Origin: Promethearchaeota archaeon
Lineage (GTDB): Archaea; Asgardarchaeota; Lokiarchaeia; Sigyniarchaeales; SOKP01
Direction: 5' to 3'
Assembly (NCBI GenBank): GCA_016839745.1
Contig: JAEOTS010000143.1
Span: 1 to 44,324 of the forward strand
DNA: 44,324 nucleotides
Below are positions 25,650-34,601 of the stretch, in pieces. Position 1 is the first letter of the stretch; each line of letters begins with the position of its first letter. The notes below the pieces were generated by a model. The model had not been told where the DNA came from. It did no database searches and saw only the letters and a program-made list of their open reading frames with translations. Made by a program: the position numbers and the translations under genes.

Positions 25650-28109
25650 TTAATCCGCTTTTTTTACAAGATTAATATTTATTGCACCACAATTGCAGCG
25701 AACGCTTACGGATTTATGGTTCTGCTTTGCGAGATAAATTAATCCACCACAATTACTACAACAAAATAGAAGGCACAAATCATGAAAAGCTTCAACTACT
25801 GGGCGAAATTCATTTGAAGATAGATTCATCCAGTTGTTATAATGCACGCTAGAATTGATAGTCCATCGTTCAACATAAGTTCGATTATACACTTGACTTC
25901 TTATACTGTCCATTTCTGTTATTTTTTCAACAAGATTTTCATTATTCCATGATCTTGCGCTTTCTTTACCTCTCTTTAAAAGGGAACGAAATTCATTCAT
26001 AGAAGGTATTAGAAAATCTCCTAACTCATATCTTCCGCTTAATTTATAAACAACGGGTACACATAATTCATTACATACGGTTCCAAAAAATTCTTCTAAC
26101 CCTCTTCGTAATCGCGCGGCTGCACTTGAAATATCATTATTTTCTAAATCTCTTTCTATAGGAGCCCACATATTTGTTTGATAATTTATACAATGAGGTC
26201 CCGTATTTATATCCCAATTATAAAATTCAATAATGTCTTCAGGATTTACTACTCTTTCTGACTTTAGCTGATTCGTCCAAGTCTTATCATGAGTTGTTAT
26301 GAGAATTTGATTATTCGGAAAACATTCGTTTAAGACATTACAAATCCTTTTTCGATGATCAATGTCAACAGACATTACCACATCATCTAAAATAACTAAA
26401 TCTATTAAATCTAAATTTACTCTTTCTGCTAAGGTTAAATACAGACAGACTCCCATTGAATCTTGATGCCCTTCACTATGTAGAGCATGGGGAGGGTGAG
26501 TTCCATGCCCATAAAAATCCACTTCTATATTTAATCCTGCTTTTTCGGGCTTAATCTCAGCAGTAAAATTTTCTTCATCAATTTTATGAAGGATTTTATA
26601 TAACTCAACAAATTTATCTCTTATTTCTTCATATAGATTAGTTAAAATATTATCCTTAGCTTGTTGAAAACTATTCGATAATAAATCTGCTCTTTCGAAA
26701 GAACTTTTTGTACATAAAAATTCCCTTTTTGCTCCTTCATAAAGCTTTAAATTTTCTTCAATTCGAATCAAATTATCCCACGCACGTTGCTTAGAAGAAC
26801 TTATGGGAATATCGTCTTGGATATAGGACTGTATAATTTGAAGAGATTTAAAAATTTTGGAAGGGGCTAACATTACTCGAATCATATCTTCGGTGTATTG
26901 TGAATTAACATACTCATATAATGAATCATTTAAAAGAGTTGCTAACTCCAATAGACTATTATACCAATTTTTATAAACTGGTAGTATGCCTCTTATTTTT
27001 GGATGTTCAGGTAAATTTATAATTCGTTCTATACTCGAAATCGTTATGTATATATTCTCTTTTAATTTTTTAGAGATATATTCAATTTTATTATCAATTT
27101 CTTTCACTTTTTTAAAGCTTATAATTTTTTGATTTAATTTTTCTTCTAGTAATTCTTTTTCCCATTTTGTATCGCATAAAGGACAGTTTCCTGGCTCCTC
27201 TATTAATTTCAATCCAAGCTCAGTTAAAGTGAGACGATCAAGATCTCCAATTAATTCAGGTTTTTCTATAATATTTTTAATTAGACTCCTTAATTCTTTA
27301 TCTAGTTTAGAAAGTTTTTGTTGATTTTGGTTAGATATAATAATTAATAGATTTTGGATATCCTTTTCAATTGATTTAATTTGATTTGCTTCAAAATATT
27401 CTATTGGTGTTTTTATTCCGTGTCTTATTTCATTCCAATGAAAATTGGATATTCGGATTCCGCCTAACACTGCTCGGTTTTGATTAATAAATTCAAGAAG
27501 AGCCTCTTCATTAAAAGTGTCTATTTGCATTGTTGCAATTAAAGCGTCTGTAGTCTTTTCCAGAACTTTATTGGCAGCTTTATGCTCTTTATAAAAATTA
27601 TTTCGAATTTTAACTAATTTCTTTCTTATTTTTTCAATATCCTGAATATTAAGAAGTGTTTGTATAGCTACTGCTCTGTCATTAGGAGGTGCTGTGATAT
27701 ATTTTAATATCTCTTTTCTAGTTAACACATATTGACCTCTTTTGGCTAGCTCTATTACGGGTTCTATACAATCTTTCACTTCTTCATCACATTCTAATAT
27801 ACTTGGATAACCAATACATCTTTGAAGTTCAATTGAGTCTTCTACATCAGTTAATTTGAATATTCCTCTTACAAACGCCTCATCTGGTTGATGATCAATA
27901 TGCGGTCCGTGTTCTCTTAGGCTGATTTCTCCAGTTCCTTCACCTGTTAATCTAGAAATTCGTCCGGTTAGAAGGAAATCAATTGCATCAACAACTGCAC
28001 TTTTACCGGAACCGTTAGGTCCGTAAATAACATAATTTTTTCCATTTGGTTTTAAAAATAGATTTTTAATACCACGGATATTTTGAATTTCAAGTTCTAA
28101 TAACTTCAT
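25650..28109 (-). CDS. Rad50/SMC-like ABC ATPase with zinc-hook-like CPLC and C-terminal zinc ribbon
   Basis: 819 residues. Walker A GPNGSGKS (30-37) follows the MKLLELEIQNIRGI start typical of RecF/SMC/Rad50-type ATPases. Q-loop region follows; coiled arms flank CPLC at 309-312 (zinc-hook position). An ABC signature variant SEGHQDSMG (545-553), Walker B LVILDD (571-576) and H-loop TTHD (605-608) complete the ATPase. A further about 200 residues follow, ending in a zinc ribbon (CSNC...CNCG). No Mre11-like nuclease is adjacent, so it is not the housekeeping Rad50. Such ATPases serve as DNA sensors in Lamassu, Septu and ABC-three-component defence systems. It overlaps the preceding 70-residue gene by ATGA. 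The divergent type IIG enzyme suggests a joint defence role; that is inference. Confidence 0.75.
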   Translation of the reverse strand: MKLLELEIQNIRGIKNLFLKPNGKNYVIYGPNGSGKSAVVDAIDFLLTGRISRLTGEGTGEISLREHGPHIDHQPDEAFVRGIFKLTDVEDSIELQRCIGYPSILECDEEVKDCIEPVIELAKRGQYVLTRKEILKYITAPPNDRAVAIQTLLNIQDIEKIRKKLVKIRNNFYKEHKAANKVLEKTTDALIATMQIDTFNEEALLEFINQNRAVLGGIRISNFHWNEIRHGIKTPIEYFEANQIKSIEKDIQNLLIIISNQNQQKLSKLDKELRSLIKNIIEKPELIGDLDRLTLTELGLKLIEEPGNCPLCDTKWEKELLEEKLNQKIISFKKVKEIDNKIEYISKKLKENIYITISSIERIINLPEHPKIRGILPVYKNWYNSLLELATLLNDSLYEYVNSQYTEDMIRVMLAPSKIFKSLQIIQSYIQDDIPISSSKQRAWDNLIRIEENLKLYEGAKREFLCTKSSFERADLLSNSFQQAKDNILTNLYEEIRDKFVELYKILHKIDEENFTAEIKPEKAGLNIEVDFYGHGTHPPHALHSEGHQDSMGVCLYLTLAERVNLDLIDLVILDDVVMSVDIDHRKRICNVLNECFPNNQILITTHDKTWTNQLKSERVVNPEDIIEFYNWDINTGPHCINYQTNMWAPIERDLENNDISSAAARLRRGLEEFFGTVCNELCVPVVYKLSGRYELGDFLIPSMNEFRSLLKRGKESARSWNNENLVEKITEMDSIRSQVYNRTYVERWTINSSVHYNNWMNLSSNEFRPVVEAFHDLCLLFCCSNCGGLIYLAKQNHKSVSVRCNCGAININLVKKAD

Positions 28110-28318
28110 GCGCTATCTCCCTCTCTTGATCTAATTGCTTCGATTATTGAATTTTCATTTTTAAAATTCTCATCATACGCTATTTTTCTAAGGATTCTAA
28201 TTTCTTCTTTATTAAATAATTCTTTTTCCTCTAAAATATCAAACATGTTGTTATATATTTGTTCTACTAGCGATTTTTGGGTTCGTATTTCTTCGGTCAT
28301 ATTCTCTTTCCTTTCCAT
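28106..28318 (-). CDS. Small helical partner of the Rad50-like ATPase
   Basis: 70 residues, all helical and charged (QKSLVEQIYNNMFDILEEKE, EEIRILRKIAYDENF). It ends in an ATGA overlap with the ATPase gene, so the two are translationally coupled. Size and position recall the small middle component of ABC-three-component defence operons, but I see no sequence motif that proves it. The ATG seven codons in (residue 7) is an alternative start. Confidence 0.6.
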   Translation of the reverse strand: MERKENMTEEIRTQKSLVEQIYNNMFDILEEKELFNKEEIRILRKIAYDENFKNENSIIEAIRSREGDSA

Positions 28319-28522
28319 TTATGTATATAATTTTTGTCTTAAAATATTAATAACATAAGTTATATAAAAATCATCCTTAAAGTTCTAAAAATAAGATAAT
28401 TTAGCTATATGAATATCGATTTTAAGACCATCAAGGATTAACTTATACGATTAGCTCGAATTTAGGTAAAGTTTATGAGAAAATTTTGGTTAATGGATTA
28501 AATTTTAAATAATTGATGATCC

Positions 28523-28530
28523 TTATATAA
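28523..28530 (+). promoter_or_regulatory. Putative TATA box of the type IIG gene
   Basis: TTATATAA, 33-40 bases upstream of the ATG at 28563, within the 244-base divergent region between the ATPase operon and the restriction-methylation gene. Confidence 0.5.
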
Positions 28531-28562
28531 TCTATAAAGACAAAATTTATAGATTAGAAAGC

Positions 28563-31500
28563 ATGGATATCCAAAAAATTAAGCGGGAAATTTTGTTATT
28601 GATTACATCTCAATCTAATTTAATTCATGAAGCTCAGACCTTTCGACAATATATTGATAAGTGTCAGAAAAAAGGGATTAACAATGAGGAAACTGTGGTC
28701 CAACCTTTCACCATATCATTTCTAAAAAATCTAAATTATATCAATCAACATAATCTTACTATAGAAGAAGTGCAGAAGGGTAATAAACCAGATTTTCATA
28801 CTCCTACTTTTATTTTAGAATGTAAATCTTCAAGGTATAAGGATTTTTCTGAAAAATCACGTAAAGGCGAGAGTCCCGAAGATCAATTACAAAGATATCT
28901 TGAGACTTCTGAATTTAGTCGAGAATTTGGCATTTTATTTTCTTTAGATAAATTAAACGTTTATAAGCTTGTTGATGGGAGTCTAACCTATGTGCCTAAT
29001 TTATCATTTTCTCTAATAAATTTTTATGAAAATCAAAAAACTAATTTCAATAATTTTATATCAAAGTTTTATGCCAAACCTCTGACGACTGACCAAAAAA
29101 TAAAAATTATTGCTAATACACAGAAATCTGATCTAATTCCAATTAAGCCAAAAATTTTCAATAAAGTGTTAAAATCCTTAATTACAGAAGTATCAAATGA
29201 TTTGGATTCCAGATTTCTTGATTTAAATGATAAAGATGACGATACAAGACTTATTCGGAGTAAAATCTGTCAAATAAAGAAGCAAATGGACTTAAAGACT
29301 ACAGATGAGGCTGAAAGGGAGTATATTTCCCAAACGTCCTATATTATTCTAGCTAGAATCTTATTAACTAAATGTTGGGAAGATTTCGAATTAATCGAAC
29401 CGCCTCATACTTATAATGGCGGATTTAAAAAATACATTCAAGATTATAATGAGAAAGTAATTGATGTGTATAGACGAGCCTTGGATAAATCCCAAAACAT
29501 TTACTTTTTATTCAATCCAGACAATCCATATCTGTTATTACCTATTTCCGAGGAATTAATAGTAGATATTCTGTTTCAAGTATGTAAATACGATTTCAAT
29601 ACTCTGAATTATGATATTTTGGGATATATCTATGAGGATTATTTAGACTTAGAACATCGTAAAAAATTTGGACAATATTATACTCCCCCTTATGTTGTAA
29701 ATCTTATATTAGATCGTGTTGGATATAAACCTTCTCCAACTAAACTGCTGGATGAGACATTACTAGATCCTGCATCAGGTTCGGGAACATTTCTATTAAA
29801 TGCTGTAAGTAGAATATTACAGTCGCGGAAAGATGGGAGAGAACATTCATTAAAGTATAAAAATATAGTAGAAAATAATATATTCGGTTCTGAATTGATG
29901 CTTTTTCCATATTTAATATCAGAAATAAATATTCTCATTCAAATTTCTCAAGAATTAAAAAAGATTATGAAAGAAAATAAAAAATTAAATGTTATTCATG
30001 TTTTTCCTAATAATTCATTTAATTTAATTCCAAAATCACTTGCAGAACGATTATTTAGTATTCCTGAAGATAAGATTAAAGGTACAAATTTAGTCGATAG
30101 CGCTGTTATTAAAAGAAAAGAAGCAAAATTACTTACTCTGCAACAAAAAAATGATTTTGATTATGTTGTTGGCAACCCTCCCTATGTAGCCAATGACACA
30201 AACCCCGAATTGTTTCGTGAAATGAGAACATTCTTTACTTTCTGCAATCAGACTTATCATAACAAAATGGATCTGTTTTATTGGTTTATTATTTTAGGGA
30301 TTCTTAAATTGAAACCAAGCGGGAAATTATGTTATATTACCACAAGATATTGGATAGATAAAGGTGAAAAAACGGGAGTAGAAACGCTTAAAGATTTTAT
30401 TTTAAAGTATTGTTATTTAAGAGAAATAATCGACTTAAGGAATTTAACCATTTTCCTGAGCGCAACAGGACAAGAAAACTGTATTTTTATATTACAGAAA
30501 AAAGGTGAAGATGTCGAGGATAAAAACATTCAGGTTTTTAGAATCCAGCCTCGACCTTTAAAAGATTTATGTAAATTAGCCAACTGCCCATATGAACGAG
30601 GGTATTGCATTAATGATCAAGAATATTTGGAATGCCTTTGTTTGCGAGAATCTGAATGGAATGCATTATTAGGAGCAAATGATAATCCTTTAAATAATTA
30701 CATAACAGCATTTTATTCTGCTAAAAAAAATTCAGATTTATTTAATAACAGGTCTTGGGATATATTTTATCCTGAAGAAGGAATTATTAGGGAAATAATT
30801 GATTCCATTTTTACAAGCTGCACTCATACAATTGAGAAACATGATCCTTTAGGCATTTTAACAGATAAAGCAGAAGGAATAAACTATATAAGGGATTTTT
30901 TTGTTCTTCGTGTGGGTGTTTTAACAACAATTGATGAAATCTTTATATTAACTCCGGATATATTAAAAGAAAGAAACGACGCTTTTTTGCTTAAAATAGA
31001 ATTATCAATAAAATTAAAAAGAAGTGAAAAAGTAGAGCTAATTAATAAATATGCAGGGGAGATTGATGAGGATGGGTATGTTTGGCTAGAGCTTTCTGAA
31101 AATGAGACTAATCGGCTTTTTGATTTGTATAAAACTCCAAGTGTATATCGCCATGGACTTGATACCTCTAAAATAGTTGGTAAATTAATTTATTTTGATA
31201 AAGATGGCCAATATATAACATGTCCAGTATTGGTATACTATCTTGAGCAATATAAAGAAATTATTGAAAATAAATTAAAGGAATATAATGAATTTACCCC
31301 TTCAAGACCTAATAAATGGATTACTTTACGAAGAAGTTCAAGTATTACTCTACCTGATAGAAAGAGCCGTGAATTATATACCTATTATCGAAAAAAGCCA
31401 AAAATATTTTATAATTATAGAGTTGGAAATCGAAATATTTTTGGATTTACGAATAGTAATATGGTTGCAGCAACAGATATGTATTTTTTTCATAAATATG

Positions 31501-32330
31501 GGGAAAAAGTAAACATATACTATATTTTAGCTTATTTAAATTCCAAACTTATGAGTTTTTACTTTAAAGAGAGACCAATTGAATTACAACGTCAAAAATC
31601 TAATGTGGAAAATGATATCCCTATTTTTATGCCTCGAAATGAACAAGAAAAAGAATTACAGAGATATATTATAAAAAAGGAACGCACACTTGTCAAAAAA
31701 TTACGGAATCTTGAAAAATTTTATCGATCTAAGGGATTTCATTTTGATATAGAATTATTGGGCCAAGAAGAAATAAATATTGACGTTCAAAAGTTCTTGG
31801 GTGATATCGATTTACCAACAATCGAGACCCTTTCGCATGAAATAAAAGGAGATTTAAACATTTTTACGATAAATCGAGAAGATTTTCCTACCCTAATAAA
31901 TAATCGCTACAATATAGAAAAGATTGGAGAATTTAGAGAGATTGTGAGCGGTTCGGATGTGCATTTTATATATAAATCATTAAAAATTGTTGTCTATGAA
32001 AGCTTTTATGAAACATTTAAATTAATAATAGAAAGCTACATTAATTTTTCAGAGAGACCATTATTCTCGGAATTGATAAAACAGAAAATCCCATCGGGCG
32101 AGATTTTTGAACTGATCAAAATCAAAAAAGAATTACTTATGAAAAAAATAGTATTACCCACTTCCGAGGAAAAAATTCAAATTGAAAATGTAGTAGAAAA
32201 TATATTAGACTCTAAATCAGTTCAAGGTATTCAAAAAATAAATTCCATCAGTAAAATCTTGTATTTTATTGATATAGCATTTATTAAAATGATGGCTCCA
32301 GAATATAAAAATGAAATATTAACATATTGA
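28563..32330 (+). CDS. Type IIG restriction endonuclease-methyltransferase (Eco57I-like, single chain)
   Basis: 1255 residues. The N-terminal PD-(D/E)XK nuclease has PDF at 76-78 and ECK at 86-88 (Asp77, Glu86, Lys88). An alpha-helical connector leads to the N6-adenine methyltransferase: motif X FGQYYTPPYV (369-378), motif I DPASGSGTF (402-410), and motif IV NPPY (538-541) within FDYVVGNPPYV, the Eco57I-family form. The C-terminal part from about 850 resembles target recognition (TNSNMVAATDMYFFHKYG, YILAYLNSKLMSFYF) and probably defines the site and strand. One chain thus methylates host DNA and cuts unmodified DNA. All key residues are present and the frame is intact. No separate specificity or methylase gene lies beside it; the divergent neighbour is the Rad50-like ATPase operon. 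Confidence 0.88.
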   Translation: MDIQKIKREILLLITSQSNLIHEAQTFRQYIDKCQKKGINNEETVVQPFTISFLKNLNYINQHNLTIEEVQKGNKPDFHTPTFILECKSSRYKDFSEKSRKGESPEDQLQRYLETSEFSREFGILFSLDKLNVYKLVDGSLTYVPNLSFSLINFYENQKTNFNNFISKFYAKPLTTDQKIKIIANTQKSDLIPIKPKIFNKVLKSLITEVSNDLDSRFLDLNDKDDDTRLIRSKICQIKKQMDLKTTDEAEREYISQTSYIILARILLTKCWEDFELIEPPHTYNGGFKKYIQDYNEKVIDVYRRALDKSQNIYFLFNPDNPYLLLPISEELIVDILFQVCKYDFNTLNYDILGYIYEDYLDLEHRKKFGQYYTPPYVVNLILDRVGYKPSPTKLLDETLLDPASGSGTFLLNAVSRILQSRKDGREHSLKYKNIVENNIFGSELMLFPYLISEINILIQISQELKKIMKENKKLNVIHVFPNNSFNLIPKSLAERLFSIPEDKIKGTNLVDSAVIKRKEAKLLTLQQKNDFDYVVGNPPYVANDTNPELFREMRTFFTFCNQTYHNKMDLFYWFIILGILKLKPSGKLCYITTRYWIDKGEKTGVETLKDFILKYCYLREIIDLRNLTIFLSATGQENCIFILQKKGEDVEDKNIQVFRIQPRPLKDLCKLANCPYERGYCINDQEYLECLCLRESEWNALLGANDNPLNNYITAFYSAKKNSDLFNNRSWDIFYPEEGIIREIIDSIFTSCTHTIEKHDPLGILTDKAEGINYIRDFFVLRVGVLTTIDEIFILTPDILKERNDAFLLKIELSIKLKRSEKVELINKYAGEIDEDGYVWLELSENETNRLFDLYKTPSVYRHGLDTSKIVGKLIYFDKDGQYITCPVLVYYLEQYKEIIENKLKEYNEFTPSRPNKWITLRRSSSITLPDRKSRELYTYYRKKPKIFYNYRVGNRNIFGFTNSNMVAATDMYFFHKYGEKVNIYYILAYLNSKLMSFYFKERPIELQRQKSNVENDIPIFMPRNEQEKELQRYIIKKERTLVKKLRNLEKFYRSKGFHFDIELLGQEEINIDVQKFLGDIDLPTIETLSHEIKGDLNIFTINREDFPTLINNRYNIEKIGEFREIVSGSDVHFIYKSLKIVVYESFYETFKLIIESYINFSERPLFSELIKQKIPSGEIFELIKIKKELLMKKIVLPTSEEKIQIENVVENILDSKSVQGIQKINSISKILYFIDIAFIKMMAPEYKNEILTY

Positions 32331-32358
32331 TTCTTCTTTCTCAGAATTATTATTTTTT

Positions 32359-32499
32359 TTATAAATATTTAATTAACAAATTGAGTAAATAAAAAAAATT
32401 ATTTTTTGCAGCAGCACGTTGGACTCGTGATTTAAATCCTTGATTCTTTCCACTTCGGTCTGTCTGGGACTGAATCCTACTTGCTGCTTTGGAGCTCAT
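32359..32499 (-). CDS. 46-residue SMP-like microprotein
   Basis: A short gene from the ATG at 32499 to TAA at 32359: MSSKAASRIQSQTDRSGKNQ, then GFKSRVQRAAAKN and a hydrophobic tail (FFYLLNLLIKYL). The AASRIQS...GF.SR.QRAAAKN pattern resembles the seed-maturation-protein (SMP) motif (..AARIQSAEAR..G....GFASRAQSAA..), known from plant LEA proteins and small microbial stress proteins. A ribosome binding site AAAGGA lies about 9 bases upstream, which supports translation. It is more G+C-rich than its surroundings, as a real gene would be. The role may be stress or desiccation protection, or nucleic-acid binding through its basic residues; both are inference. Confidence 0.55.
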   Translation of the reverse strand: MSSKAASRIQSQTDRSGKNQGFKSRVQRAAAKNNFFYLLNLLIKYL

Positions 32500-32627
32500 T
32501 TTATTTTTTCCTTTTCCCACTTATTCCACTTTTTTTCTTTACTTAAAAAGGAAGACTGCTGGAAATTAATCCTAATTGCGATAGATCAGATGTACTTTCT
32601 AAGAATTCAATAATTTCTTAATTAAAG

Positions 32628-33725
32628 TTATAGAGTTTTATTTATGTTATCCGAAAAGTTTAGATTTTTAAGGGAATCTATAAGTTCTACAATTTTAATT
32701 CTAATTTGAAAATTTTCTGAAATGTCTATTTGGTTTAATTCTTCATTGAATACTTTTTTAAGTAAATTAGTAAAAGTTTCTTTTAGAATAACACGATATT
32801 GGTAATTATAATGCTTGAGGTTAATTGATACTTCTTTACCAGCGATAATTAGATAATCAATTTTTCTATTTTCTAGGTAAAAATAATTATTAAATCTAGC
32901 AATGATATTTTGAACAGTATCTTTTTTATAAAGATATTTCTTATCAAATTTGCCTAATTCCTCAAATAAAAGAATATAATTCGAATTTGGATCATAAGCG
33001 ATTAATTCAGGGTGAGATATGATGTTTAAGTCTTTAAAATTTCTATGATTTAAAAGATTTTCAATAGGAATGACTTCAAACCCTAAAATATAGAAAATTC
33101 TTGCAAATTTCTTACATTTAATAGATTCTTCAGATTTACTCCAGTCAGATTCTAAAAATTTGCTTATTTCATTGATTTCATCAATTCTTAACAGAGAAAT
33201 TCTATTAATTGCTTTTTGATATAAATGATTGTTGGTAAGAACTCTTAATTTTGAAAAAATTTCTTTATCAATTAATTTTATAATGAAATCGGTAACATCA
33301 CTTTCTAAGAAGTTTAAGGGAAGATCTATACTATTCCTAAAACCTTGCAGAGAGAAATTTACCAATAATTCTTGATTATCCTTGTAATATTTTTGAAAAG
33401 CTGGAATATTTGTCAAGCTACCGCCTTTAACCATGTAATCAGTAAGATTTTTCAAACCATAGGAAAACCCTTCTAAAAGGCTAAGCCATAAAGAATCTTT
33501 TTGTTTTACAATTTTTACTTGATCTCCATATTCAGATGAAAAAAGATTTATTTTATTTCTGGTATGCTTCCCTTGTTTATCGTAAATTTCTTGAAGTTCA
33601 ATAGAAAGGTAAGGATTATCACAAAATGCGGGAAAAAATTCTCGATATTCTCGATTTTCTTTACTATCTAAGATCTCCCTAAATTTTTGTACAAATAACA
33701 ATAACCATTCCTTTTTGTCTTCCAT
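32628..33725 (-). CDS. Unknown protein, possibly with a degenerate PD-(D/E)XK-like core
   Basis: 365 residues, no signal peptide or membrane segment. The N-terminal two thirds are helical. Near residues 215-255, FARIFYILGFEVIPIENLL, then PELIAYDPNSNYILLFEELG, has the look of a nuclease-fold core (long helix, GFEV strand, PEL for the first acid, hydrophobic strand ending in EE). The usual Lys after the second acid is missing, and similarity is by eye only. It lies between the type IIG gene and a candidate structured RNA, on the opposite strand to both, so it is probably a separate unit of the defence island. Confidence 0.55.
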   Translation of the reverse strand: MEDKKEWLLLFVQKFREILDSKENREYREFFPAFCDNPYLSIELQEIYDKQGKHTRNKINLFSSEYGDQVKIVKQKDSLWLSLLEGFSYGLKNLTDYMVKGGSLTNIPAFQKYYKDNQELLVNFSLQGFRNSIDLPLNFLESDVTDFIIKLIDKEIFSKLRVLTNNHLYQKAINRISLLRIDEINEISKFLESDWSKSEESIKCKKFARIFYILGFEVIPIENLLNHRNFKDLNIISHPELIAYDPNSNYILLFEELGKFDKKYLYKKDTVQNIIARFNNYFYLENRKIDYLIIAGKEVSINLKHYNYQYRVILKETFTNLLKKVFNEELNQIDISENFQIRIKIVELIDSLKNLNFSDNINKTL

Positions 33726-33854
33726 TTTTTCTCTGAAATTGTGTTTTCTATTATTAATTTTTCCAATAATTAAATCTTCAAGATCTAGCTTGCACGTCTT
33801 TTTAAATTCTATTTATTTGTTGTTTTCATATACTCTAATGGTAAAGATTGTTAC

Positions 33855-33867
33855 TTATATATTTTAT
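33855..33867 (+). promoter_or_regulatory. TATA box for the candidate structured RNA
   Basis: TTATATATTTTAT lies about 26 bases upstream of 33885, exactly where the outermost predicted stem of the RNA begins. The agreement of promoter spacing and structure boundary is the main reason to call a transcript here. Confidence 0.5.
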
Positions 33868-33882
33868 GTAATTTCCTTATTT

Positions 33883-34130
33883 AAAAGGGAAAACTCCTGC
33901 CACCAAGACCTAATAATAAGGTCGCAAACAAAATAGGGGGAGGAGGGCGAAATCAGAGTGTGTTCTCACACACTACCAAAAGACAAAAATCCAGGGTAGC
34001 AGCAGGAGTCACAGTTTGTAATTTAATATGGTACATATTATACTTGTGGATGCTTGAGTTTGGTGCTCCTATTTTGTCAAGATACAAAAAGAAACCCGCC
34101 TATATATAGTTTTTCCCTTGAAGTTTCAAG
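33883..34130 (+). ncRNA. Candidate structured RNA with terminal stem and long-range pseudoknot
   Basis: The gene-free stretch 33726-34229 holds several perfect pairings. Terminal stem: AAGGGAAA 33885-33892 with TTTCCCTT 34112-34119. Next helix, stacked on it: ACTCCTGC 33893-33900 with GCAGGAGT 34002-34009. Hairpin: GACCT/AGGTC 33907-33911/33919-33923. Crossing helix: ACAAAATAGG 33928-33937 with CCTATTTTGT 34068-34077, giving a pseudoknot. Hairpins: GTGTG/CACAC 33958-33962/33967-33971 and CTACC/GGTAG 33973-33977/33995-33999. The order (outer stem, helix, hairpin, crossing helix) recalls RNase P RNA, and AGAAACCCGCC at 34090-34100 faintly resembles its conserved 3' region. I cannot find the conserved 5' element, so the identity stays open. 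A palindrome at 34117-34130 followed by A/T sequence may end the transcript. Confidence 0.45.
34117..34130 (+). terminator. Palindrome at the 3' end of the candidate RNA
   Basis: CTTGAA-GT-TTCAAG followed within 20 bases by a T-run (ATTTTT). It overlaps the 3' strand of the terminal stem, so the two pairings compete. Confidence 0.3.
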
Positions 34131-34229
34131 TTAAAAGTTCAAATTTTTGCTTTAAATAAGGAAGTGAATGGTGCAATTTTTATTTAAAAATATATAAATT
34201 AGATAGATTTAAGAAAATGAAACAATATT

Positions 34230-34532
34230 ATGAACATGAACATGAGTAGGACAGGAAAAACCATCATAAGAGGATATATTACTGCCATTCACAATGGAGA
34301 GAAACGGATTTCTCGAGGTTATACCTATGGATATATGGTGCTTACGGTACATAATAAGGATGGGCTCTATTCCATGCTAGTAAATTCCTCCAAAATTAAC
34401 TCTTATGGGTTTTTACCGCGTGTAGGACAGTATATTCTTGCCGAAGGAATTAGGTCACCTTCGCGGGACGGGTTTCATGACTACTCTTTAAGCCATCTCT
34501 CCACGCTGGAGCATATTGAACCTTCAAAGTGA
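34230..34532 (+). CDS. Small OB-fold-like protein, unknown function
   Basis: 100 residues, mostly alternating strands: IIRGYITAIHNGE, GYMVLTVHNKDGLYSMLVN and GQYILAEGIRSPSRDG. This fits a five-stranded OB fold of nucleic-acid-binding type, with the barrel-closing GQY.LAEG strand. No metal site or catalytic motif. Starts at the first of three in-frame ATG codons (MNMNMS) are possible. A TATA-like A/T block at 34181-34201 suits a short leader. It is immediately downstream of the candidate RNA on the same strand; binding to that RNA is speculation. Confidence 0.55.
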   Translation: MNMNMSRTGKTIIRGYITAIHNGEKRISRGYTYGYMVLTVHNKDGLYSMLVNSSKINSYGFLPRVGQYILAEGIRSPSRDGFHDYSLSHLSTLEHIEPSK

Positions 34533-34601
34533 AATAATTTAGCTACTATAAAGAAAAAGAAGTTGTAAATTCTTTGAAAGAGTAGCCTTGTCATTACTTA
34601 A

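Noticed and set aside
32404..32490. tRNA-like block: GCAGCAG and TTGCTGC could pair like an acceptor stem around ~75 bases
   Set aside because: No D-, anticodon- or T-arm with the invariant bases can be drawn; the minus strand reads as the SMP-like microprotein with a ribosome binding site.
33715..33936. 73-residue hydrophobic ORF on the plus strand
   Set aside because: It begins inside the opposite-strand 365-residue gene, runs through the TATA box and first helices of the candidate RNA, and has an A/T-driven hydrophobic composition.
33885..34119. Naming the structured RNA as RNase P or SRP RNA
   Set aside because: Helix order and a few bases are suggestive of RNase P, but the conserved 5' core (GAGGAAAGTC-type) and the SRP GNAR loop region are not found; left as unknown RNA.
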